IMG/VR virus record: IMGVR_UViG_3300044765_000178 | Location: 1 to 35,114 of that record | Length of the DNA stretch: 35,114 nt | Reading direction: 5' to 3' (one strand) | From: a virus | In this document: piece by piece, positions 1-8,703 of the stretch | Position numbering within the stretch: the stretch's first letter is position 1 | Layout: each line of letters opens with the position of its first letter | Translations under genes and position numbers: made by a program | Notes under the pieces: model-generated | What the model was told of the DNA's origin: nothing | The model's input: the letters and a program-made list of their open reading frames with translations, nothing else | The model's database searches: none

Positions 1-126
1 TGGCCGGCGCGGTCTCCCAGCTGATGCCCGGGATCCAGGCCGTCGTCCAGGCGGCCGGACCGGTGATCGGCGCGCTCGGCGACGGCATCGCCTCGCTGGG
101 CGCCGGGCTGAGTGATTTCCTGACGG
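1..126. repeat. terminal direct repeat, left copy (circular contig overlap)
   Basis: These 126 bases are identical to 34977-35102. The repeat lies inside the tape measure reading frame and restores it when the ends are merged, so it is an assembly overlap of a circular or circularly permuted molecule and not a true terminal repeat. Confidence 0.95.
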
Positions 127-1715
127 GGGTCGCCGGCGGGGCGGGCGGCGCCGAGCAGGCGATCACAGCGCTACTGCAGGGCGTGTCGGCGATCCTCGGC
201 CCGCTCGGTTCGCTGGTCGGGGCGCTGGCCCAGGTCGGCGGTCCGATCGTCGCGGCGCTGATGCCGATCGTGCAGCAGCTCGTGTCCGACCTGGTGGGCA
301 CGCTGATCCCGGTCATCCAGCAGCTCGGCCCGGTCGTGGCCACGACGCTAACGGCGTTCGCGCCGCTGGGCCAGGCCCTCGGCCAGCTCGCGGCCGCGGC
401 CGCGCCCGTGATCGTCCAGATCGGACAGCAGCTCGGCGGTGTGTTGCAGGCACTCGCGCCCATCCTGGTGCAGGTCGTCGACGCGGTGATACCGCTGATC
501 CCGGCGTTCCTGAACCTGTTGTCGCCGCTGACTCCGCTGGTGCCGGTGTTCGCGGCGATCATCGGTCAGCTGGCTACCGGGCTGTCGCCGGTGCTGCAGC
601 AGCTGCTGCCGATCGTCGCGCAGCTCATCGGCGTCTTCCAGGGGATGCTGGCGCAGGCGCTGATGACCGTGCTGGGCGCGGTGGTGCCGCTGCTGCCGGT
701 GGTCGGTCAGCTGGTGGCCACCCTGGGCACGGCGCTGCTGGGGGTGCTGACCGCGCTGGCGCCGGCGTTCGTGCAGATCATCGCCGCGCTGGTGCCGATC
801 CTGCCGCCGATTGTGCAGCTGATCGGCGCTCTGCTGCCGCCGCTGGTCACCTTGATTCAGGCCCTGACGCCGGTGCTTCTCGTTGCGGCACAGGCGATCG
901 CGGCGTTGCTGCCGGTTCTGGTGCCGGTGATCAACCTGATCGCGTCGCTGCTGATACCGATCATCAACGCGCTGCTTCCCGTGGTGCAGACCGTTTTCGG
1001 GTTTGTCAAGGACACGATCACGAATGTGATGCACGCGGTGCAGGGCGTGATCGACATCGTGATGGGCATCATCACGGGGAACTGGTCGCGTGCCTGGCAG
1101 GGCGTGAAGGAGCTGCTCGGCGCGGCCTGGGACCAGGTCAAGACCACCGTGTCGTCGGCGATCAACGCGGTGGTCGGCCTGGTGTCCGGGCTCGGTGGCC
1201 TGGTGCTCCGCGCGCTCAGCGGCATCGGCTCGTGGCTGGTCAACGCCGGCTCCGACCTGATCTCCGGTCTGTGGCGCGGAATCCAGTCGATGGGCTCGTG
1301 GCTGGCCGGCAAGATCGTCAGCTTCGTCAAGTCGTTCGTGCCGGGTCCGGTGCTGCAGTTCCTGGGCATCAGCTCGCCGAGCCGGCTGTTCGCGGACATC
1401 GGCCAGTGGATCCCCGCCGGCCTCGCGCAGGGCATCGACGGCGCCGCTGGAATGGCCGCTGACGCCGCTGCGCGCATGGCCGCGCAGGTCGGCGCCGCCG
1501 GCGGCACCACGGTGGACTACGGGGCCAACGGGGCGCCGTTCGCCGGCAACGCCCGGCCACCCGCCGCCGGCGCCGGCGGCGGTGGCGGGGCAGCCGCCGG
1601 CGGCGGCCAGGCGGCCGTGCTGCACATCGAGCACTTCCACGCAGCGCCGGACACGGACACGCCGGAGCTGGCCGAGGAGCTCTACTGGCTGTCGCGTCGA
1701 GGAGGTGGCCGGTGA
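1..1715 (+). CDS. tape measure protein, C-terminal part (gene continues from window end)
   Basis: The tape measure protein sets tail length and is packed inside the tail tube until DNA ejection. This is the last 563-plus codons of a gene that starts at 34466. The frame is open from base 3, and the 126-bp end overlap joins the two parts in frame to 741 codons. The middle is a long run of hydrophobic, Ala/Leu/Val/Pro/Gln-rich helical segments with a recurring Pro-(Ile/Val)-x-Gln-(Leu/Ile) spacing. A region with two Trp-containing motifs (NWSRAWQGVKE and GSWLAGKIVSFV) precedes a Gly/Ala-rich linker and an acidic C-terminus. The stop overlaps the next GTG start. By the usual rule of about 0.15 nm per residue the tail would be near 110 nm (inference). 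Confidence 0.93.
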   Translation, partial: AGAVSQLMPGIQAVVQAAGPVIGALGDGIASLGAGLSDFLTGVAGGAGGAEQAITALLQGVSAILGPLGSLVGALAQVGGPIVAALMPIVQQLVSDLVGTLIPVIQQLGPVVATTLTAFAPLGQALGQLAAAAAPVIVQIGQQLGGVLQALAPILVQVVDAVIPLIPAFLNLLSPLTPLVPVFAAIIGQLATGLSPVLQQLLPIVAQLIGVFQGMLAQALMTVLGAVVPLLPVVGQLVATLGTALLGVLTALAPAFVQIIAALVPILPPIVQLIGALLPPLVTLIQALTPVLLVAAQAIAALLPVLVPVINLIASLLIPIINALLPVVQTVFGFVKDTITNVMHAVQGVIDIVMGIITGNWSRAWQGVKELLGAAWDQVKTTVSSAINAVVGLVSGLGGLVLRALSGIGSWLVNAGSDLISGLWRGIQSMGSWLAGKIVSFVKSFVPGPVLQFLGISSPSRLFADIGQWIPAGLAQGIDGAAGMAADAAARMAAQVGAAGGTTVDYGANGAPFAGNARPPAAGAGGGGGAAAGGGQAAVLHIEHFHAAPDTDTPELAEELYWLSRRGGGR

Positions 1716-2590
1716 CCGCCGGGGACCTGATCACCGCCGATGGCCAGCTGGAGTGGCGCTCGACGCTGCTGGGCACCGGCACCGCCTACGGGATGACCAA
1801 GCTGGAGGGCTGGCTCGGAGACCTGCCGCCGTTCAGGGGCGATGACTTCGACCGGCCCTCCCGGCACGGCATGTTCCCCGGCGCCTCGGAGATGTCCAAG
1901 CGCACGATCACCTGGACGGGCCGGATCGTCGCCAACCCGGCCTCGCAGCTCGGTTCGCTGCGCAACCAGCTGCAGGTGATGACCGCGCCCGCCGAGGTCC
2001 CGGTCGAGGAACCGTTGGTGATCCGCGACATCGGTGGTGTGGCGTGGATGTGCATGGCACGGTGCAAGCGTCGCTCGGTGAGCATCGACGTCTACACGCC
2101 GCTCGGGTACGCCGATTACGCGATCCAGTGGGAGGCCACCGACCCGCGGCTGTACTCGCCGGCGCTGCACACGGCGTCGACGGGCCTGCCGTCACCGCCG
2201 ACCACCGGCCTGCAGTTCCCCCTGCAGTTCCCGCTCGATTTCGGGGCCGGCCCGGTCGGCGGCAACCTGACCGTCACCAGCGCCGGCTCTGTGGCCGCCT
2301 GGCCCACGTTCACCATCGCCGGCCCCGTCACCGGGCCGGTGCTGACCAACCACGCCACCGGCGACCAGCTGCTGTTCAACCCCGCGTTCACCATCACCGC
2401 CGGACAGAGCTTGGTCATCGACACCGACCAGAAGCAGGTCACCCTCAACGGCGTCCCTGCGAACAACCTGCTGTTCACCCGCGGCTGGTTCCCGCTGCTG
2501 CCGGGAACGACCCGCGTGGATTTCACCTCGGCCGGCACGTACGACCCGGCGGCCGCCCTGTCCGTGAGCTGGCGCGACGCCGCCGCCTGA
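1712..2590 (+). CDS. distal tail (Dit-like) protein
   Basis: The 292-aa product is a putative siphovirus distal tail protein, the ring that joins the tail tube to the tip hub. The support is its place directly after the tape measure gene, its size, and its two-part layout. An N-terminal half carries the Dit-type stretch ending QWEATDPRLYSPA (about residues 138-150), where the family typically has a W-x-x-x-D-P motif. A beta-rich, Thr/Gly-rich C-terminal half follows. GTG start with a GTGA overlap to the tape measure stop implies translational coupling. The call rests on family pattern and synteny, not on a search. Confidence 0.72.
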   Translation: MTAGDLITADGQLEWRSTLLGTGTAYGMTKLEGWLGDLPPFRGDDFDRPSRHGMFPGASEMSKRTITWTGRIVANPASQLGSLRNQLQVMTAPAEVPVEEPLVIRDIGGVAWMCMARCKRRSVSIDVYTPLGYADYAIQWEATDPRLYSPALHTASTGLPSPPTTGLQFPLQFPLDFGAGPVGGNLTVTSAGSVAAWPTFTIAGPVTGPVLTNHATGDQLLFNPAFTITAGQSLVIDTDQKQVTLNGVPANNLLFTRGWFPLLPGTTRVDFTSAGTYDPAAALSVSWRDAAA

Positions 2591-2608
2591 CCTACCTGGA
2601 GGCTGACC

Positions 2609-3877
2609 GTGGCCGACCGCAACCCGCTGTGGGTGAGCCACACCGGCGGCGTCGTCACCATCGACGACGCGCGCATCGGCATCAGTTCCGTGTGGACGCC
2701 CGGATCGTCGAACGTCAACGCCCGCAAGGGCTTGCGCCCGGGCGGCTCGACGGCGGTCGCGTCGCCGGGCCTGGTGTCCGCGCAGGCGACGCCGAACACG
2801 ACGGTCAAGGTCAATGCTTTCCAGGGCACGATCCCGGCTAGCCGCGCCACCGGTTCGTTCATCGTCACGCACGATGCCGCGAACAACCTGGATCTGCTGA
2901 CCGCGCATCCGGCGCATGCCAGCCTGCAGCGCAACGATCTGATTGTCGCTCAGGTCTCCGACGAGACGTTCGACGGCTCGAACGGGTTCTGGGTCGGGCA
3001 GATCGTCGGCACCCCGTCCGGCACGCCCACCGACCCGGCCGTCAACACGACCAACGGCGCCCCGACCAACAGCCCGGACTACATCATCCTGGCGAGGGTC
3101 CGGGTCACCGCGGGCGCGCTGACCATCACCGCGTCGATGATCGACGACCTGCGGCCGCCGTGGATGGTCGCACTCGGCGGCGTGCTGCCGGTCATCAACT
3201 CCACCGACCGGGCCACGCTCACCCCCTACGACGGCATGGCGATCTGGCGAATCGACCGCCAGTGGCAGGAGAACTTCAGCATCGCCGCCGGCGGCTGGCT
3301 CGTCCAGGGCATCGGCACCTGCTCCTCGGCCGCCGACGCGACCTCGGCGATCACCACGCCGATCACCGGCCAGAAGATCTACCGCACCGACACCCGGTCC
3401 TACTACCGGTGGGACGGCAGCGCGTGGATCCACGAGCGGGTCATCGGCGCCGTGCGCGTCGTCGCGGCCGGCATCATCACATCGAGCGGCGCCACCAACA
3501 CCGAGATTCAGGTTCCGCGCCTCACCATGAGCGGCAAGCGGGTCAGGGCGAACACCTACTACATCATCTACCTGAACATCGCCGGGCAGTCCTCCGTGGT
3601 GTCCGACGACTATCAGATCCGCGTTCGCGAGGACAGCACGAGCGGAAACGTCGCCGCCGACTTCCGGTGGATCGACGGCGACGAGCAGGTCGTCAACTCG
3701 CAGCGTTCGTGGCATATGCCGTGGAAGTGCTCAGCTGACAACACAAACAAGACGTTCGTGGTGACCGTGACGCGCCTTCTCGGAACCGGGCAGCTCGACA
3801 TCCAGGGCGACAGCAAGACCGCGTTCTGGATCGAGGAGCACACCGCGGACACGTCGGTGTGGGCGGACGTCTCGTGA
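2609..3877 (+). CDS. minor tail / baseplate protein
   Basis: 422 aa, GTG start 9 bases after CTGGAGG. The N-terminal ~160 residues (ISSVWTPGSS, KVNAFQGTIPAS, PDYIILARVRV) resemble actinophage minor tail proteins that open with a small beta-sandwich. The middle contains WRIDRQWQE and YRWDGSAWI, a pattern of short aromatic beta-repeats seen in tail fibre and adhesin regions. The C-terminal part is beta-rich and ends in SVWADVS. It lies between the Dit-like and hub-like genes and overlaps the next start by 4 bases. A tip protein that contacts the host surface is an inference from position. Confidence 0.6.
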   Translation: MADRNPLWVSHTGGVVTIDDARIGISSVWTPGSSNVNARKGLRPGGSTAVASPGLVSAQATPNTTVKVNAFQGTIPASRATGSFIVTHDAANNLDLLTAHPAHASLQRNDLIVAQVSDETFDGSNGFWVGQIVGTPSGTPTDPAVNTTNGAPTNSPDYIILARVRVTAGALTITASMIDDLRPPWMVALGGVLPVINSTDRATLTPYDGMAIWRIDRQWQENFSIAAGGWLVQGIGTCSSAADATSAITTPITGQKIYRTDTRSYYRWDGSAWIHERVIGAVRVVAAGIITSSGATNTEIQVPRLTMSGKRVRANTYYIIYLNIAGQSSVVSDDYQIRVREDSTSGNVAADFRWIDGDEQVVNSQRSWHMPWKCSADNTNKTFVVTVTRLLGTGQLDIQGDSKTAFWIEEHTADTSVWADVS

Positions 3878-5019
3878 CAGCCCAGTACAGCTACGTGATC
3901 GCCGATCTGGCGACGAACGCCAAGCTGGGCGAGTTGCCCCTGACCGGTGTCACCTACACCAAGAAGTTGTGCGACGCGGGCACGTTCAGCGCAACGTTGG
4001 ACCTGTCCCTGGAGTTCGACGGCGACCCGTATGACCTGACCAGCCCGGTCATGCGGGTGCTGTACGTGATGCGCGGGAACACCCCCGCGTTCGGCGGGAT
4101 CATCTGGACCCGCAAGTACGACAGCGCCAAGCGCACGGTGCAGATCGCCGGCGCGGACTGGTGGTCCTACTACGACCACCGCAAGATCTTGCCGGTGCTG
4201 AGCGGAGCTCAGAACAGCGACCCGACCTACGTCGCCGGGTTGTCCGTGGGCTGGACCGCAACCGACCAGAACCAGATCGCGCGGAACCTGATCAGCCTGG
4301 CGCACTCGCACACGGGCGGGAACATCCTCGTCGACGTCGTGTCCGACACCACGGTCAGCAACATCTTCCACGACCGCACCTGGTACGGGTACAAGCTGAC
4401 CGATGTCGGCGCGGCACTGCGGGATCTCGCGAACGTGCTGGGCGGCCAAGACATGGCATTCGACGTCGCGGGCGTGGATTCGCAGGGCCGGGTGCGTCGG
4501 GTGCTGCGGCAGGGAACGCCCTACCTCGGCCAGCAGGGCAGCGCACACGTGTGGGAGGTCGGTGGCAACGTCTACAGCTACCTGTGGCCCTCGGACGGCT
4601 CCAAGATGGACACCAGGGCGTTCGCGACGGCCGACGGGACCGCGGAGGGAACGCCGATCGCCGCGGCCGAGGACGCCACCCTGTACCCGCTCAGTTGGCC
4701 GCTGCTGGAGTCGGACAGCAACTACAGCAACGTGTCCGACACCGCGACCCTGTACGCGCACGCGCAGTCCGATCAGCAGATCAGCCGGCTGCCGGTCGTG
4801 CTGCCGGTGCTCAACGTCGACAGCGACAAGTCACCGACGCTGGATGAGATCAGCGTGGGCGACGACGCGCGGTTCGTCGTGCAGGCCGGAAGCGACCTGT
4901 TCCACACCCGGGGCCTGGACACCTCGATGCGGATCATCCAGATCAACGTCAGCCCCTTGGACGCTGGCGGCGAGAACACCTCGGTCGTGATGGCGCCTCT
5001 ACTCGACGACGTGTACTGA
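3874..5019 (+). CDS. tail tip hub protein (ReqiPepy6 Gp37-like / Tal-like)
   Basis: 381 aa from a GTG that overlaps the preceding stop (GTGA). The N-terminus (YSYVIADLATN, LGELPLTG) followed by FSATLDLS, PAFGGIIWTRKYD and TVQIAGADWWSYYDHR is the typical pattern of actinophage Gp37-like tail proteins, related to the gp27/Tal hub that closes the tail tube. The C-terminal third has LDEISVGDDARFVV and LFHTRGLDTSMRII, matching the OB/beta part of such hubs. No peptidase motif was seen, so a structural role is favoured. Upstream starts in the same frame lack a ribosome site. Confidence 0.68.
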   Translation: MTAQYSYVIADLATNAKLGELPLTGVTYTKKLCDAGTFSATLDLSLEFDGDPYDLTSPVMRVLYVMRGNTPAFGGIIWTRKYDSAKRTVQIAGADWWSYYDHRKILPVLSGAQNSDPTYVAGLSVGWTATDQNQIARNLISLAHSHTGGNILVDVVSDTTVSNIFHDRTWYGYKLTDVGAALRDLANVLGGQDMAFDVAGVDSQGRVRRVLRQGTPYLGQQGSAHVWEVGGNVYSYLWPSDGSKMDTRAFATADGTAEGTPIAAAEDATLYPLSWPLLESDSNYSNVSDTATLYAHAQSDQQISRLPVVLPVLNVDSDKSPTLDEISVGDDARFVVQAGSDLFHTRGLDTSMRIIQINVSPLDAGGENTSVVMAPLLDDVY

Positions 5020-5030
5020 CAGGAGGGGCC

Positions 5031-5774
5031 GTGGGGCAGCAGAACCTGCCGAGCAACATCCTCGACCAGGTCGCCGAGCTGCGTCGCCAGATCGCCGACC
5101 TGCGCGGCGCGGTCGGCCTGTCGTCGGCGACCATCAGCCGTGGTGGACTCACCATCAAGAACAACGCGTTCTTCGAGATGGACGACGGCTCGGGCCGGCT
5201 CGTCGTCTACATTGGACCGGACGGAAGCGGTAACCAGATCTTTCAAATCTGGAGGCCGGGCGGCCAGGCCATCATGGCGACCCAGCTCGATATCCCGTCC
5301 GGTAGGTACTTCTTCGCCATCCACGACTTCATTGGCAACCAGATCGTCGCCGATGACGTGCAGACCGGCGGCCTGGCCAAGCCCTACCTCGCGGTGCCGA
5401 TGTACCCGCTGTTCACCACCAACGTGGCGGCCGGGTCGATCATCGCGTACAACACGGTCAACGCGAGCTCGATCACGAGCGAGACGGCGCTGTGGGAAGG
5501 CCGGATCCCATTCGGGAGTCATCCGCGGATCAGCATTGACGGCATCTGGGGCCAGGGCAGCGGCAGCAACAACACGACGTTCAAGCTCTATGTGGCCGGC
5601 ACGGTCGTCGGCACGTGGACGGAGAACGGCACGCTGGAGGTCGCCCGCAAGGGTCCGTTCGATATCAGCAGCGTGTTCGGTAACGAGAGCGTCCAGGTGC
5701 AGCTCAAGGCGGTGTCGTCCGGCACCGGCGTCGTGGGCTGCCAGGTGTTCGGCTGCTACCTGCGGCAGTCCTGA
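5031..5774 (+). CDS. tail tip / receptor-binding protein candidate
   Basis: 247 aa, GTG start behind a strong AGGAGGGG. Residues 5-25 (ILDQVAELRRQIADLRGAVG) predict a short coiled coil, which fits trimerisation. Next comes the beta-hairpin pattern GGLTIKNNAFFEMDD and RLVVYIGPDGSG, common in actinophage minor tail proteins. The second half is beta-rich with Gly/Ser/Asn-rich turns and resembles a jelly-roll carbohydrate-binding tip. It is the last clear tail gene before the lysis genes. Receptor binding is inferred from architecture and position. Confidence 0.58.
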   Translation: MGQQNLPSNILDQVAELRRQIADLRGAVGLSSATISRGGLTIKNNAFFEMDDGSGRLVVYIGPDGSGNQIFQIWRPGGQAIMATQLDIPSGRYFFAIHDFIGNQIVADDVQTGGLAKPYLAVPMYPLFTTNVAAGSIIAYNTVNASSITSETALWEGRIPFGSHPRISIDGIWGQGSGSNNTTFKLYVAGTVVGTWTENGTLEVARKGPFDISSVFGNESVQVQLKAVSSGTGVVGCQVFGCYLRQS

Positions 5775-5803
5775 TCTCCCTACCCTGCAAGGAGAGTCGC
5801 AAC

Positions 5804-6169
5804 GTGAGCACACCCGCGCCGGAGCCACACGTCGTGATCTCCGTGGAGGAGTTGCGAGAGATCCGCGGCGACATCAAGGCACTCTCGGAGTCGATGCGTG
5901 GCGAGATCGCCGGCCTGGCAGCGCAGATGCAGACGTTCATGCTGCACCAGAGCCCGCTGGTCGCCGGCCTGCTCGAACGGATCAACGCCGCCGAGCGGGA
6001 CCTCAAGAACGTCCGCCGCGACCAGGAACGCGAGATCAGCGAGATCCGCTCGGACCTGGCCGCCGAGCGGCAGCTGCGCGCGAATGCCCGCAACACGGCG
6101 ATCACCGCACTCGTCGGCGCCGTCGTCGCGCTCCTGACTGCCGTGCTGCCGTTGCTGGTCCACCACTGA
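5804..6169 (+). CDS. coiled-coil protein with C-terminal membrane anchor (XhlA/holin-accessory type)
   Basis: 121 aa, GTG start behind AAGGAGAG. Residues about 14-95 are heptad-rich and charged (VEELREIRGDIKAL, INAAERDLKNVRRDQE), so coiled coil is likely. Residues 99-119 form one membrane helix (ITALVGAVVALLTAVLPLLV). This layout resembles XhlA-type proteins and other lysis-cassette accessory proteins, and the gene sits directly before the lysin and holin. A tail-linked role is the alternative. Confidence 0.55.
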   Translation: MSTPAPEPHVVISVEELREIRGDIKALSESMRGEIAGLAAQMQTFMLHQSPLVAGLLERINAAERDLKNVRRDQEREISEIRSDLAAERQLRANARNTAITALVGAVVALLTAVLPLLVHH

Positions 6170-6180
6170 AAGGAGGCGCT

Positions 6181-7086
6181 GTGCGCCGCATGGCTGACTC
6201 GGTCACCCCGACCGACATCCCCGTGCTCGACCCGGCCACCGGGCGCCCGTGGGACCTCGTCGCCGGCTACATCGACGGCGTCCCGCGCTGGCCGGCCGAC
6301 GCCTGGGACCGGTTCCCCGACAGCGTGCACGTCCGGATCGCCCTGGACCCGGCGACCAACGACGGCGACGTGCTCGATATCGAGCGCGGCGCGGCCAACC
6401 CGGACCAGGCGCCAGGCTGGACGCAACGCCGGCGGGCCGCCGGCGCCGACCCGACCAACTACTGCAACGCATCCACCTGGCCGGCCGTACGCGCCGCCTA
6501 CGCGGCCGCCGGTGTGCCGGAACCGCACTGGTGGATCGCGCAGTACGACGGCGTCGCCGAGCTGCTGCCCGGCACCGTCGCCAAGCAGTACGCCGACCCG
6601 CCGGGCTCCGGCGGCCACTGGGACCTCACCGCCGCGGCCGACACCTGGCCCGGCATCGACAAGGAGGACAGCGTGACCATCACCTGGGACGACCAGATCA
6701 GCCCCGACGGCCTGGTGGACGCCACCGGGAAGCAGATCACCGACAAGCCGAAGAACTTCCTCGGCTACGGCGACACCTTCGCCAAGCAGGCCAAGGACAT
6801 CGGCGTGTCCAACGGCGCGAAGCTGGACGCGGTCCTGGCGCAGCTCGGCGCTGCCGTGACCGCCGAGCAGCAGCGCGACGCCGAGCTGCTCGCCGCCGTC
6901 AAGGGACTGGCGATCACGCCAGTCGACCCGACGGCGCTGGCGAACGCGCTCACCGCCTCCGGCCTGCCGGCCGCCGTCGTGCAGGAGCTGCTCGACGTGC
7001 TGGCCAAGGCCAGCAACACGACGTCGATCCCTGCCACCCCGCCCAACTCGGCCGCGCCGGCGACGCCGGCCGCGCCGCAGAGCTGA
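6181..7086 (+). CDS. GH25-like putative endolysin
   Basis: 301 aa; the start is the GTG after AAAGGAGG, and the open frame upstream is coding for other genes in other frames. Residues about 25-160 look like the lysozyme-type (GH25/DUF1906-like) TIM-barrel half. Visible are VRIALDPATNDGDVLDIERG (an Asp and Glu strand end), a CNASTW strand, WWIAQYDG, and VAKQYAD. The remaining ~140 residues are helical and end in a Pro/Ala tail, with no recognisable cell-wall-binding repeat. It would cut peptidoglycan at the end of infection. The neighbour downstream is a holin. Catalytic competence is not proven from sequence, since the canonical N-terminal Asp-containing motif is not obvious. Confidence 0.62.
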   Translation: MRRMADSVTPTDIPVLDPATGRPWDLVAGYIDGVPRWPADAWDRFPDSVHVRIALDPATNDGDVLDIERGAANPDQAPGWTQRRRAAGADPTNYCNASTWPAVRAAYAAAGVPEPHWWIAQYDGVAELLPGTVAKQYADPPGSGGHWDLTAAADTWPGIDKEDSVTITWDDQISPDGLVDATGKQITDKPKNFLGYGDTFAKQAKDIGVSNGAKLDAVLAQLGAAVTAEQQRDAELLAAVKGLAITPVDPTALANALTASGLPAAVVQELLDVLAKASNTTSIPATPPNSAAPATPAAPQS

Positions 7087-7098
7087 AAGGCCACGAGC

Positions 7099-7335
7099 AT
7101 GAGCAACGCCCCGATCGAGGCCAAGGTCACCGCGGCGACCGGCACCGCGCTGGTCGTCGGGTTCATCGTCAGCTGGCTCGGCGCCAGCGTCTTCCACGGC
7201 ACCGTGCCGGACGCGGTGGCCGGCATCGTCGAGGCCGCGGTCACCGCGGCCGCCACGTTCGGCGCCGGGTGGCTGGCCAAGCACACCGCGCGGCCCACCA
7301 GCTCGACGGCGAGCGTGCCGCCGCCCGCGGCCTGA
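7099..7335 (+). CDS. holin, two transmembrane helices
   Basis: 78 aa. Two hydrophobic segments (about residues 12-32, TGTALVVGFIVSWLGASVF, and 38-60, VAGIVEAAVTAAATFGAGWL) are followed by a short polar tail. Size, topology and position right after the lysin gene and before the terminator are those of a small actinophage holin that opens the membrane for the lysin. A ribosome site (AAAGG) lies before the ATG. Sequence families of holins are too diverse to name one. Confidence 0.75.
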   Translation: MSNAPIEAKVTAATGTALVVGFIVSWLGASVFHGTVPDAVAGIVEAAVTAAATFGAGWLAKHTARPTSSTASVPPPAA

Positions 7336-7350
7336 TCCACCCCGCACAGC

Positions 7351-7395
7351 AACCGGCCCCGTGCTCTCCCCTCTGGGAGCACGGGGCCGGTTTTT
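7351..7395 (+). terminator. strong rho-independent terminator after lysis genes
   Basis: A perfect 16-bp stem (7351-7366 with 7377-7392), a 10-base loop, and a run of five T. It ends the late/lysis transcript and separates it from the leftward genes that converge on it. Confidence 0.93.
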
Positions 7396-7407
7396 GCGTG
7401 TCCGGGT

Positions 7408-7572
7408 TCAGTCGCCGCTCGGCGCCGGACGGTCGTCGCCCATGAGCTCGGCCAGCGGCGGCCAGGTGCGCCGCTCCTCGGGCAGCACGGGTGCGGGGAC
7501 GGCGCCGCCGTCGTGGCACCACGGGCAGCGGTCCGCGCCGTGGGAGCAGGCGTTCGTTCTGCGCTCGGCCAT
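7408..7572 (-). CDS. small Cys/His-rich protein, probable zinc binder
   Basis: 54 aa, too short for most gene finders. ATG at 7572, three bases after the stop of the upstream leftward gene. The sequence begins MAERRTNACSHG and holds C-x-H, C-P-W-C-H clusters (ACSHGADRCPWCHDGG), a likely single zinc site. It then has a Pro/Glu-rich tail. Function unknown. It shares the CPWC/CPxC style with its neighbour, so the two may be related small metal-binding proteins. Confidence 0.55.
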   Translation of the reverse strand: MAERRTNACSHGADRCPWCHDGGAVPAPVLPEERRTWPPLAELMGDDRPAPSGD

Positions 7573-7575
7573 GAG

Positions 7576-7692
7576 TCAGTGCGGCTGTCTCGTGTCCTGC
7601 GGGCACCACGGGCGTCCGCACGCGGGGCACGGCGAGCCGTCGCTGCCGTCGCTGGTACCGGTGGTGTCGTCGGTCTGCGGTTCGTTCGTCAT
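7576..7692 (-). CDS. small Cys-rich protein
   Basis: 38 aa from the ATG at 7692, which has AAGGACG upstream; a longer in-frame reading to 7800 has no better start. The C-terminus carries CPACGRPWCPQD, a compact zinc-knuckle-like arrangement, after an acidic Thr/Ser/Asp-rich N-terminus. Function unknown. It lies in a leftward group with 7408-7572. Confidence 0.5.
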   Translation of the reverse strand: MTNEPQTDDTTGTSDGSDGSPCPACGRPWCPQDTRQPH

Positions 7693-7844
7693 CGCTCCAT
7701 CGTCCTTCGTCGTCGTGTTGGGGATCCGCCGGGCCGCAGGTACGGCAGCGCTTGAGCAGCGCCTCAGGCCGTCCTTCGCTCCATCGCCGCGTGAACACAA
7801 CCGCTAAAGCGCGGCGGCGGTGACGTTGACGGCCCGGCGGAAGA

Positions 7845-8177
7845 TCAGCGGCCCGGTTCGGGGCGGGGCGGGCAGTGCCCGCAGTCGCAGTTCAGGTCGT
7901 GGACCAGAGCACCCACGGCGTCCACCTCCCCTCCGGTCAGGCCACGCATGATCGTGTCGACGAGCATCGCCGCTAACTCCCGGGACAGCACGAGTTGCAG
8001 GGGGATGTCCTCGCCGCCGAGCCAGGGCATCCGCGGCTGGTCGAGCACGCGCTGGTCGGTGAGGGCGACGGTGATGTGGTGCTCGCTGGCGTCGACGATC
8101 GCCATGCGCGTGCTGGGTGCGGCGATGCCCAGGACGAGGGGCTGGCCGGTGAGGCGTTCGCGGTGCACGTACATCAC
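7845..8177 (-). CDS. hypothetical protein with C-terminal Cys cluster
   Basis: 109-110 aa. The start is the GTG at 8177 or the ATG at 8174; both follow GGCAGGTG, and the region overlaps the stop of the upstream gene, suggesting coupling. The body is a mixed alpha/beta sequence with alternating hydrophobic strands (TRMAIVDASEHHITVALT). It then has a helix (LQLVLSRELAAMLVDTIM) and a terminal CDCGHC cluster. No family was recognised. It lies in the leftward accessory operon that starts near the palindrome at 8704. Confidence 0.6.
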   Translation of the reverse strand: MMYVHRERLTGQPLVLGIAAPSTRMAIVDASEHHITVALTDQRVLDQPRMPWLGGEDIPLQLVLSRELAAMLVDTIMRGLTGGEVDAVGALVHDLNCDCGHCPPRPEPGR

Positions 8178-8590
8178 GCACCTGCCGGGTGGTGCACGGC
8201 GCCGGCGAGGCTCGGGGGTTCACTCGCCGGCGCCGCGAGCTGGTGGCCACCCTGCCCAGGGCTCGTGGGCAGGGTGGCCGTGTCCGCCTCGACCTGGGGG
8301 TGACACCGGAGGCCGGCGGCGTCGAGGTGGACGGCTGGAACCCCGACCGGCGTCCGGCGGTTGCCGGGGGCTCCGCCGGCCGGGGCGTCCCCGGCACGAC
8401 GAGGCGCCGGGGGCCTGCGAGGAGAGATGGTGTGCCCCCAGGCTGTCGCGACCAGGCGGGACGTGCCCGTCGTACGAAGGACGCGCTCTTGCACCCATTC
8501 GGTCCAGTAGAGCCGGCGACAGGTTAGGCCGATCAGTGGGAGTACAAACGGAGATCCCAGGATGATCAGCCCAATGGCCGAGTGGTCCAT
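8174..8590 (-). CDS. small membrane protein with long polar C-terminus
   Basis: 138 aa, ATG at 8590 with GGGAGG seven bases upstream. One membrane helix near the N-terminus (IGLIILGSPFVLPLIGLTC), then a basic Pro/Arg/Ala-rich tail of low complexity. The tail is poorly supported as folded protein, and its base usage is less clearly coding than the first 50 codons. It is the first leftward gene of the accessory cassette and diverges from the DUF5753 regulator across the perfect palindrome. A role in envelope modification or superinfection exclusion is only a guess. Confidence 0.5.
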   Translation of the reverse strand: MDHSAIGLIILGSPFVLPLIGLTCRRLYWTEWVQERVLRTTGTSRLVATAWGHTISPRRPPAPRRAGDAPAGGAPGNRRTPVGVPAVHLDAAGLRCHPQVEADTATLPTSPGQGGHQLAAPASEPPSLAGAVHHPAGA

Positions 8591-8703
8591 ACCATCCTCC
8601 CGGGACGTGAGGTCATGGCCCGCCCCACCAACCTGCGAGGGCCCGGTGGGGCGGGGTCGCCCGGATCGGAATGCTGCGCACCTCACCGAGACGACGTCCA
8701 TAC

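Noticed and set aside
1-126. True terminal direct repeat as physical genome ends
   Set aside because: The repeat lies inside a tail gene and restores its frame; packaging ends are expected near the terminase genes.
348-1640. Reverse-strand open frame (430 codons) opposite the tape measure gene
   Set aside because: His/Arg/Gln-rich composition expected from the complement of a Leu/Val/Ala-rich gene; shadow.
2192-3715. Reverse-strand open frame (507 codons) opposite the Dit and minor tail genes
   Set aside because: Same shadow pattern, with no start support.
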